From CAIMMJ01 sp037131955 (GTDB lineage Bacteria > Bacteroidota > Bacteroidia > UBA4408), in contig JBAXQC010000080.1 in assembly GCA_037131955.1 (NCBI GenBank), positions 1-12,254 on the forward strand: 12,254 nucleotides of DNA. Direction: 5' to 3'. Both the position numbers and the translations under genes were made by a program. Shown piece after piece: positions 6,946 to 12,254 of this stretch. Position 1 is the stretch's first letter, and the number at the start of each line of letters is the position of its first letter. Under the pieces are notes generated by a model. The model ran no database searches. It was not told the DNA's origin and saw only the letters and a list, made by a program, of their open reading frames with translations.

Positions 6946-7100
6946 CTTGTTTAGGATGATTTATTGATTTCAAAATAAAATACACTCATTTAATTGATTA
7001 AATTGATAAAATAAATTCGAAAAATTTACAAATCAATCCCTAAAGCATAAATCTTGTAGTGTTCATTTTGCATTGCAGCTCGTTTTTTAATCTAAAAGAA

Positions 7101-7108
7101 TATATTTG
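7101..7108 (+). promoter_or_regulatory. -7 element of the six-gene operon
   Basis: TATATTTG followed by C fully matches TAnnTTTG and lies 19 bases before the GTG start at 7128. TTG triplets at 7068 and 7073 are further away than the usual 19-21 base spacing. It is the only good promoter match seen ahead of the operon. Confidence 0.55.
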
Positions 7109-7127
7109 CATAAAAACTTAACAATAA

Positions 7128-8789
7128 GTGAACAAAATCTTAACATTGCTTTTAATTCAATTTTCACTAATTTCTAATGCATTTTCTCAATGGGTTTCAA
7201 ATACAACAGTAAACACACCCATGTGCACAGAAGTAAACGACCAGCAAGAACAAAGAATTGTTAGTGATGCAAATGGTGGTGCAATTGTTACATGGTCAGA
7301 TTTTAGAACCGATACTGCCAATAAAATTGCCGATGTTTATATTCAAAGAGTAAAAGCAAATGGAAACATGGCTTGGAACAACAACGGTGTGGCAGTTTGC
7401 ACAAATGCCGCCGACCAAAAAACTCCATTTATATGCAAAGATAATGTGGGTGGAGCAATTGTTTGCTGGCAAGATTTAAGAAATGGCAACAGAGATATTT
7501 ATGCTCAACGATTCGATTCCTTGGGCAATGCTTTATGGGCAACAAATGGAATTCCAATTGTGCAAAAAGCCACATCGCAAACAGGAATAAGAATTATTGA
7601 AGACGGAAACAACGGTTTTTTTATAGTGTGGGAAGATTCTATTAATGGTTCATCAGATATTTATGCACAAAAAGTAAATGCAAATGGCACACTGCAATGG
7701 GCAAGCTCTGGAGTTGCTGTGTGCAATAGCTTAGGACAACAAATTAATCCAAGATTAATTAGAGACATTGCCGGTGGAATTATTGTTTGCTGGCAAGACA
7801 GAAGGAATGGTGCAGACTATGATATTTATTCTCAACGAATAAGCCCAATAGGAACTGCTGTGTGGGCATTAAATGGAGTTTCGGTTTGCACAAGGGTAAA
7901 CACACAATCCAATCCAAAGATTGAACCCGATAATGCAGGTGGTGCTTACATTGTTTGGCAAGACAAACGCAACGCTCTAGATTTTGATATCTATTGCCAA
8001 AGAATTAATGCATCAGGAGCAGCTCAATGGACTTTAAACGGAGTAAGTGTATGCAATGCAACAGGCAATCAATCTGCCATTGATGCCACAACCGAGGGTT
8101 TAAGCAATGGCATAATAATATCATGGAAAGATGAGAGAAATGTTTTTAATAACATTTATACTCAATTGGTAAATGCAAGTGGAAGCACTATTTGGGATGC
8201 CAATGGTTATATTATTTCTACGCAGGGAAGAGAGCAAGTAAACCCTAATATTATTGGAGCAGGAAATCAATCTGCAATAATTACATGGCAAGATTCTACT
8301 ATCAACGGTTGGGACGTTTACGCACAAAAAATAAATACAGCCGGAAATCAATTATGGAATGTAGGCGGAACAGTTGTGAGCAATGCAATTGGAAATCAAA
8401 CCAATGCAAAAAATTGTAGCGATGGAAATGGAGGATCTATTTTTTCGTTTCAAGACAAAAGAACTGGAACATTAGATATTTATATTTCGCTATTAAAAAG
8501 TAACGGAACATTTAATGCTTTGCAGTCTATCCAAAAACAGCAGCAGTTAATCGTATATCCCAATCCACTATCAAATAAAATCTACTCAAGTAGTTTTCAA
8601 GATTTTAGTTCAGCAAATTACTCCATTTATTCTCCTGAAGGAAAATTAGTAGACAGTGGAAATATAAATTCATCTATCAGAAATTATGGAATAGACATTA
8701 ATTTAGACAATGGATGTTATTTTTTAAACATAATAAACAACCAAACTGGTATTTCTTATTCCTCCAAAATTATTGTTCTCCATGAATAA
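7128..8789 (+). CDS. T9SS-sorted surface protein with eight WxD/DIYxQ repeats
   Basis: The start is GTG (7128-7130); it gives a clean signal peptide, NKILTLLLIQFSLISNAFS, cleaved before Gln21. Residues 35-460 carry eight repeats of 54-58 residues. Each has a [TCVS]-W-x-D-x-R core (W56, W114, W168, W222, W277, W333, W387, with F441 in the last), then DIYxQR, a G....W segment and NGVxVC. Such spacing fits an eight-blade beta-propeller, though this is inference. A linker and VYPNP (476-480) open the type A T9SS sorting domain (about 475-553), ending in SSKIIVLHE. Predicted location is the cell surface. The gene leads an operon, and its last 8 bases overlap the next gene. No catalytic residues are recognised; binding or structural roles are likely. 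Confidence 0.85.
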   Translation: MNKILTLLLIQFSLISNAFSQWVSNTTVNTPMCTEVNDQQEQRIVSDANGGAIVTWSDFRTDTANKIADVYIQRVKANGNMAWNNNGVAVCTNAADQKTPFICKDNVGGAIVCWQDLRNGNRDIYAQRFDSLGNALWATNGIPIVQKATSQTGIRIIEDGNNGFFIVWEDSINGSSDIYAQKVNANGTLQWASSGVAVCNSLGQQINPRLIRDIAGGIIVCWQDRRNGADYDIYSQRISPIGTAVWALNGVSVCTRVNTQSNPKIEPDNAGGAYIVWQDKRNALDFDIYCQRINASGAAQWTLNGVSVCNATGNQSAIDATTEGLSNGIIISWKDERNVFNNIYTQLVNASGSTIWDANGYIISTQGREQVNPNIIGAGNQSAIITWQDSTINGWDVYAQKINTAGNQLWNVGGTVVSNAIGNQTNAKNCSDGNGGSIFSFQDKRTGTLDIYISLLKSNGTFNALQSIQKQQQLIVYPNPLSNKIYSSSFQDFSSANYSIYSPEGKLVDSGNINSSIRNYGIDINLDNGCYFLNIINNQTGISYSSKIIVLHE

Positions 8790-9258
8790 ATACTCAACAG
8801 CAACACTTCTACTTTCTTTAATTTCATACATCAGTTTCTCACAAAGCAAAACAACATTGTCTAAAAACAAAGTAAAAGGTGCAACAGAAATTGAAATAAA
8901 AAACAATATTTCTATTGCCCAAACAAAAGAATTTTTTGATGCAAACGGCGAAATAATAGAAGATCATAAGTTTGATAAAATAGGCAAACTAAAAAGCGTA
9001 CATAAATATACACGAAATAAAACTGGAGACGTAACAGAAGAAAATATATACGATTCAAAGTCTAAATTAAAAGAAAGACGTGCTGTAAAACATAACCAAG
9101 CAGGGCAGAAGTTGGAAGAAAGTTTTTACGACAGCAAAAATTTACTAACAAAAGTAACAAAGTATTTTTACGACGACAAAGGCTTAAAAATTGAAAAGAA
9201 AACCTTTGATGCAAAAGGAAATTTAAAAAAAGTAAACAAATATACTTATCAATTTTAA
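8782..9258 (+). CDS. Exported small protein with about eight 13-residue YD-like repeats
   Basis: I place the start at ATG 8782, inside the stop of the upstream gene (ATGAATAA overlap of 8 bases), rather than at the TTG at 8773. The ATG gives a standard signal peptide, MNKYSTATLLLSLISYISFS, with cleavage before Gln21. The 158-residue protein then shows short repeats from about residue 52 to the end: FDANGEIIEDHK, FDKIGKLKSVHKY, YDSKSKLKERR, YDSKNLLTKVTKY, YDDKGLKIEKK, FDAKGNLKKVNKY. Each is a likely beta-hairpin with a D-x-K/N-G turn, as in RHS/YD or YwqK-like repeats. It is very lysine-rich, so a positively charged periplasmic or surface protein is expected. Function is not known; the following gene encodes a polyphosphate-polymerase-like protein, and binding of a polyanion would be speculation. 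Confidence 0.8.
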   Translation: MNKYSTATLLLSLISYISFSQSKTTLSKNKVKGATEIEIKNNISIAQTKEFFDANGEIIEDHKFDKIGKLKSVHKYTRNKTGDVTEENIYDSKSKLKERRAVKHNQAGQKLEESFYDSKNLLTKVTKYFYDDKGLKIEKKTFDAKGNLKKVNKYTYQF

Positions 9259-9259
9259 C

Positions 9260-10027
9260 TTGATAAATAATCCAGAAATAGATATCCATAGTTTGTTTTC
9301 TTGCATTTCGCTGGATCAAATAGACAGCGTAAAATTAATGGATAGAACAGATACAAAATTTGTTTTTCATTCTTCTCATTTATCAAAAATTCTAAACACC
9401 TTAAAGGGTAATTATAAAGTTTTACAAGTAAACAATAAAGTTTTGTCTTACTACGAAACCCTTTATTACGATACAAAAAACTTTGATTTGTATTTGCAGC
9501 ACCACAACGGAAAATTAAACCGTTATAAAATAAGACACCGCACTTATGTTGATTCTAACTCAGGATTTTTAGAGGTAAAGCACAAAAATAATAAAGGAAG
9601 AACACTAAAAACAAGAATAAAAAAACAAGATGTTCCTTATAATTTTGATGCAAATTCATTAAAGTTTTTAGCATCAAAACTTCCTTTTAATCCCTTAGTT
9701 TTAATTCCAAAACTTTGGGTAAACTACAAAAGAATTACTTTAGTAAATCTAGAGATAGGCGAGAGAGTTACCATTGATACGGGTCTTGAATTTATTGATA
9801 CAGAAAAAAACAAAATAGCACTAAACAACTTAGTTATTGCCGAAGTAAAACAAGATAAAAAAAATCCATCAACCTTTATTTCTGCAATCAAAGAATTTGG
9901 AATTAAACCAGGCTCTATAAGTAAATACTGCATGGCAGCTTGCTATTTAAACACACAATTAAAAACAAATAGTTTTAAATTAAAACTAAACCAAATTTCA
10001 AAAATAATTACACATGAACTTGCTTAA
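9260..10027 (+). CDS. VTC-domain polyphosphate polymerase family protein
   Basis: The 255-residue protein matches the VTC tunnel domain (the catalytic fold of yeast Vtc4, which makes polyphosphate from ATP on the cytosolic side). Family features in order: DRTDTKF (28-34, basic pair R29/K33), YYETLYYDT (64-72), NRYKIRHRTY (87-96), FLEVKHK (103-109), GRTLKTR (113-119), NYKRI (155-159), TIDTGLEF (171-178), AEVKQ with Glu195 and Lys197, and SISKYC (219-224). No transmembrane segment or signal peptide is visible. The start must be TTG 9260: an in-frame stop lies at 9233-9235, and the only later ATG (9335) would delete part of the conserved N-terminal strand. It begins 1 base after the previous stop and overlaps DUF4956 by 14 bases. 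The family is clear; whether this member makes polyphosphate or another product is untested. Confidence 0.85.
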   Translation: MINNPEIDIHSLFSCISLDQIDSVKLMDRTDTKFVFHSSHLSKILNTLKGNYKVLQVNNKVLSYYETLYYDTKNFDLYLQHHNGKLNRYKIRHRTYVDSNSGFLEVKHKNNKGRTLKTRIKKQDVPYNFDANSLKFLASKLPFNPLVLIPKLWVNYKRITLVNLEIGERVTIDTGLEFIDTEKNKIALNNLVIAEVKQDKKNPSTFISAIKEFGIKPGSISKYCMAACYLNTQLKTNSFKLKLNQISKIITHELA

Positions 10028-10658
10028 TATTCTATTGCAACAAGATTTTACAGAAGGAACTCAGGCCATTATAAAAACCTTGTCAAAATTTTCATGGAGG
10101 TTAATCATTGATTTACTCTCCGTTTTTGTTTTAGTTCGTTTTGTATATTTCCCTATCTACAAACACAGAGAATTGTTTTTTACTTTTTTTATTTTTAACC
10201 TCATTATTTTTTTAATTTGCTTCTTGCTAAACAAAGTAGAATTAAGCATGGGAGCAGCCTTTGGATTGTTTGCTGTTTTTAGTATGCTCAGGTACCGAAC
10301 AGAAGATATAAGTATTAAAGACATGACCTATTTGTTTTTGGTAATTGCCATGGGTTTAATTGCTGCAGTAACAAAAATAAAAGATACCAATGATCTGTAC
10401 GAGTACATTTTTTTAGCCATAGTAAATGCAATTATAATAGTAATTACTTATTTGTTGGAGAGCAATTTACTCATGAAAAAAGAGTTTGTAAAAATCATCA
10501 ACTACGAAAACATTAATTTAGTGCAATCTAACAGAGAGGCAGAATTAATTGCAGATATTTCTGCAAGAACAGGAATAAATGTTCATAGAATTTCAATTCA
10601 AAAAATCGACTTTTTACGAGACGCTGCACAAATAAAAATTTACTACTATGAAAATTAA
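10014..10658 (+). CDS. DUF4956 inner-membrane protein
   Basis: The 214-residue protein has five hydrophobic segments (about 29-49, 54-73, 77-93, 104-121, 128-148) and a C-terminal soluble domain (about 150-214) with ferredoxin-like strand order. The signature AAFGLFAVFSMLRYRTEDISIKDMTYLF, broken into GLFAVFSMLRYR (84-95) and DMTYLF (103-108), is diagnostic of DUF4956. Genes of this family often lie beside VTC-domain genes in bacteria (established association). Here the ATG lies inside the VTC gene, overlapping by 14 bases, which implies coupled translation and partnership. Since the VTC protein has no membrane part, DUF4956 could anchor it or pass its product across the membrane, as the transmembrane parts of eukaryotic VTC do; this is inference. 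The size is usual for the family. Confidence 0.88.
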   Translation: MNLLNILLQQDFTEGTQAIIKTLSKFSWRLIIDLLSVFVLVRFVYFPIYKHRELFFTFFIFNLIIFLICFLLNKVELSMGAAFGLFAVFSMLRYRTEDISIKDMTYLFLVIAMGLIAAVTKIKDTNDLYEYIFLAIVNAIIIVITYLLESNLLMKKEFVKIINYENINLVQSNREAELIADISARTGINVHRISIQKIDFLRDAAQIKIYYYEN

Positions 10659-11052
10659 AAAATTATATTTTGTTTTAATTGTATTGTTTTTAATGGTGCA
10701 TTTTTCTTGCAAAAAAGAGGCTGGAGAAGGTGGCATGGCCTCAATAACTGGTAAATTAATAATAGAAGATTATGACAACACATTTACCATCTTACGAAGC
10801 GTTTATCCCGCAAAAGGCGAAATGGTTTTTATTGTGTATGGCAATGACAAAGGCGTAAGCGACAATACAAGAACAAGCTACGATGGCACATTTGAATTTA
10901 AATACCTAAGAAAAGGAAGTTATAAAGTTTTTGCAGTATCAAAAGATACATCCGATAGAATTTCAAACAAAACAATAGAAGTGCTCAGAGAAGTTCAAAT
11001 CACAGAAAAGAGCAAAACATATACTGTAGAAGATTTGTACATTGCCGATTAA
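10648..11052 (+). CDS. Lipoprotein with Ig/CarboxypepD_reg-like domain
   Basis: The 134-residue protein opens with MKIKKLYFVLIVLFLMVHFSC, a lipoprotein signal with the acylated cysteine at position 21 followed by KKEAGEGG. The rest is a single beta-sandwich-like domain: ASITGKLIIEDYD, GEMVFIVYGND, TRTSYDGTFEFKYLRKGSYKVFAVSKD and a last strand IEVLREVQITEK. The T..DG.F.F..L.KG.Y.V.A piece (about 77-97) is typical of carboxypeptidase-regulatory-like and SpaA-type folds. There are no catalytic residues, so a structural or binding role on the periplasmic side of a membrane is likely. It overlaps DUF4956 by 11 bases and its stop overlaps the next ATG by 1 base, so it belongs to the operon. Specific function unknown. 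Confidence 0.8.
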   Translation: MKIKKLYFVLIVLFLMVHFSCKKEAGEGGMASITGKLIIEDYDNTFTILRSVYPAKGEMVFIVYGNDKGVSDNTRTSYDGTFEFKYLRKGSYKVFAVSKDTSDRISNKTIEVLREVQITEKSKTYTVEDLYIAD

Positions 11053-11738
11053 TGAATAAATTTTATTCCATTGTTTTCTTTTTTTGTTTCTGTTCTTCTT
11101 CCTTGTTTTCTCAAATTATAAACGATGCCGGATTGTGGAGCACCTTTACACTTAAAAAGGAAATCACAAAAAAAACTACATTAATTTTTGACCAAGAGCT
11201 AAGGTTAAAAGAAAATTATACCCGATTAAATCTGTTTTATTCCAACATTGGTGTAAATTATAAAATAACCAAACGCCTTTCAATAGAGCCTTCTTACAGG
11301 CACATAGACAAATACACCGCAGAAAATGTTTTTAGCTACAGACATAGGTTTTCTGTTGATGTAAATTATAAGTACAAAATAAATAGAATGTCTTATTCTC
11401 TTAGGGCAAGGTACCAAAGAGAATCAAAAAATGTAGTGTCTGGTAAATTCGGATGGCTTTCCGAAAAGTATTTTAGAATTAGAGCACAAGCCGAATACCA
11501 GTTAAGTGCTAAGTTATCCGCTTACTACAATCTTGAGTTTAGGTATCAAATTTTTGTACCAGGAAATGACATGATGTTTAACAACCGCTGGCACAGAGTT
11601 AGAAACGTTGTTGGTGCAGACTACAAAACCAGCGAATCGTTTACACTCGGAGTTTATTTTTTACATCAAACAGAATATGACATTAATCCCATTGAATCAA
11701 ATTATATTTCCGGAATTCAAATCACAAAAAAACTATAA
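11052..11738 (+). CDS. DUF2490 outer-membrane beta-barrel protein
   Basis: A signal peptide (MNKFYSIVFFFCFCSSSLFS, cleaved before Gln21) precedes INDAGLWSTFTLKKEI, which with TTLIFDQELRLKEN is the usual opening of DUF2490 barrels. About ten amphipathic strands follow, for example LSIEPSYRHIDKY, FSVDVNYKYKI, MSYSLRARYQRES, FRIRAQAEYQL and LSAYYNLEFRY. The protein (228 residues) ends in YISGIQITKKL. It should sit in the outer membrane; DUF2490 proteins have no proven activity. The start ATG shares one base with the preceding stop (TAATG). It is the last gene of the operon; no clear hairpin terminator follows within about 60 bases. As an outer-membrane partner it could complete a path from the cytosolic VTC protein to the outside, which is inference. 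Confidence 0.88.
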   Translation: MNKFYSIVFFFCFCSSSLFSQIINDAGLWSTFTLKKEITKKTTLIFDQELRLKENYTRLNLFYSNIGVNYKITKRLSIEPSYRHIDKYTAENVFSYRHRFSVDVNYKYKINRMSYSLRARYQRESKNVVSGKFGWLSEKYFRIRAQAEYQLSAKLSAYYNLEFRYQIFVPGNDMMFNNRWHRVRNVVGADYKTSESFTLGVYFLHQTEYDINPIESNYISGIQITKKL

Positions 11739-11994
11739 ATTTTTTGCTTAGTTGAACCTCAAATTCTCTTAAGTTTAATAAAATTAGTTGATTTAGATGG
11801 AGATATACGATTTAAATCTACCATTTTTCTGTCTAAATTATTAAAAACATGGTATTTTTTAGGAGCATCAAATAGCCTCATTTTATCTGGTTATTTTTAT
11901 GAAGCAAAATGTTGCTGCTTGTTTTCATTAGCCCCTTTGAGTAGCTTAGACATTGAATCTCTTATGATAAAAAAAAACTCAAGAACCAAAGCAG
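11739..11994. other. Gene-free AT-rich stretch after the operon
   Basis: No open frame with a signal or family feature is seen on either strand. Apart from the 22-base boundary repeat at its left end there are only minor structures: a palindrome GATTTAAATC near 11810-11820 and a small hairpin AGCAA/TTGCT (11903-11916). Relative to the typA downstream region, most of this stretch is extra sequence between the boundary and the 81-base repeat. Confidence 0.4.
11748..11769 (+). repeat. 22-base left boundary shared with 5685-5706
   Basis: Nineteen of 22 bases match the sequence directly after the typA stop, with the 13-base core CCTCAAATTCTCT at 11757-11769. Here it begins 10 bases after the DUF2490 stop. 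Confidence 0.55.
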
Positions 11995-12042
11995 TCCCCC
12001 TTGTGCGGTTGTGATTTGCGATTGCGAAGGGGGTTAGGGGGA
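11995..12042. repeat. C5/G5 hairpin element with competing stems
   Basis: CCCCCTT (11996-12002) pairs perfectly with AAGGGGG (12027-12033) around 24 bases; alternatively TCCCCC (11995-12000) pairs with GGGGGA (12037-12042). The loop repeats TGCG(A/G)TT-like heptamers. GC content is far above the surroundings. It is followed directly by ATGAATTCCTT, an 11-mer also present in both 81-base repeats. Similar C5/G5 intergenic elements are common in Bacteroidota genomes. Confidence 0.6.
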
Positions 12043-12074
12043 TGAATTCCTTTTTTCTTGTCCTCCTTAACTAA

Positions 12075-12155
12075 TTTTGTTTACTTTTTTGCATCAAGGC
12101 AACTGAGCGAAGCGACCTCATGAATTCCTTAATGAATAAATTTATTGATGAATAA
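12075..12155 (+). repeat. 81-base dispersed repeat, copy B
   Basis: Ungapped match to 5747-5827 with three differences, 6.3 kb away and in the same orientation. Its second half (from 12101) is also the first unit of the tandem array at the window edge, so dispersed and tandem copies are the same family. Confidence 0.85.
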
Positions 12156-12254
12156 CTGAGCGAAGCGTCCTCATGAATACCTTTAAAAAGCAATAAAATG
12201 ATGAATAACTTAGCGAAGCGTCCTCATGAATACCTTTAAAAAGCAATAAAAGGA
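12101..12254 (+). repeat. 53-base-period tandem array, three units, runs off the window
   Basis: Units start at 12101, 12154 and 12207, each opening AACT(G/T)AGCGAAGCG(A/T)CCTCATGAAT. Units 1 and 2 are both exactly 53 bases, share 28 of the first 30 bases and the final GATGAAT, and differ in the AT-rich middle. Units 2 and 3 differ at one base over their first 45 bases and then diverge as the window ends. The conserved GCGAAGC can form a very stable mini-hairpin. No cas genes or CRISPR-type unique spacers are present. Confidence 0.85.

Noticed and set aside
7026..7073. Minus-strand frame giving MQNEHYKIYALGIDL and a stop, looking like a protein C-terminus
   Set aside because: Only 22 codons are open before an upstream stop at 7092-7094. 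A pseudogene tail is possible, but this length is expected by chance.
8773..9258. Longer version of the YD-like gene starting at TTG 8773
   Set aside because: The ATG at 8782 gives a standard MNK signal peptide and an ATGAATAA stop-start overlap; the extra MFS residues add nothing.
9062..9476. Two minus-strand open frames (85 and 73 codons) over the YD-like and VTC genes
   Set aside because: They are antisense to coding sequence with clear repeats and VTC motifs and have low-complexity Leu/Phe-rich translations without family features.
12101..12254. CRISPR array
   Set aside because: The period is constant but the spacers are not unique sequences of uniform length between identical repeats: units drift as whole copies. 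No cas genes are present.

Overview
The window is AT-rich and mostly intergenic-poor, and it reads as the chromosome of a Bacteroidota (Flavobacteriia/Sphingobacteriia-like) bacterium. The reasons are two secreted proteins with C-terminal type IX secretion (T9SS) sorting domains, several Bacteroidota-type -7 promoter elements (TAnnTTTG) just ahead of genes, A-rich leaders without Shine-Dalgarno sites, and Bacteroidota families such as PorT-like barrels, DUF4956 and DUF2490. Three genes probably start at GTG or TTG.

Left part (1-5684), housekeeping and envelope genes. The 3' end of an outer-membrane beta-barrel gene is followed by a convergent EamA/RarD-like transporter. A divergent NlpC/P60 lipoprotein comes next and meets metF (methylenetetrahydrofolate reductase) tail to tail with overlapping stop codons. 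Beyond metF lie a small membrane protein and typA/bipA, each with its own promoter-like element.

Middle (5685-7127). A 346-base gene-free stretch after typA holds a palindromic terminator, one copy of an 81-base dispersed repeat, a GGGTTT-type hairpin and a second strong intrinsic terminator. A stand-alone T9SS cargo protein (6031-6945) follows.

Right part (7128-11738), one tightly packed six-gene operon behind a TATATTTG element: a T9SS protein with eight WxD/DIYxQ repeats, a small exported YD-like repeat protein, a VTC-type polyphosphate polymerase domain protein, a DUF4956 membrane protein, a lipoprotein with an Ig/CarboxypepD_reg-like fold, and a DUF2490 outer-membrane barrel. Junctions overlap by 8, 14, 11 and 1 bases or are separated by 1 base. 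The predicted locations run from cytosol through inner membrane, periplasm and outer membrane to the surface, which suggests an envelope-spanning system built around a polyphosphate-polymerase-like enzyme. This is the most interesting content of the window; the function is inferred.

Right edge (11739-12254), gene-free. It contains a second copy of the 81-base repeat (3 mismatches), which runs into a 53-base-period tandem array built on GAGCGAAGCG, plus a hairpin with C5/G5 tracts. The two repeat-bearing intergenic regions also share a 22-base left boundary, so they look like versions of one nested intergenic element.
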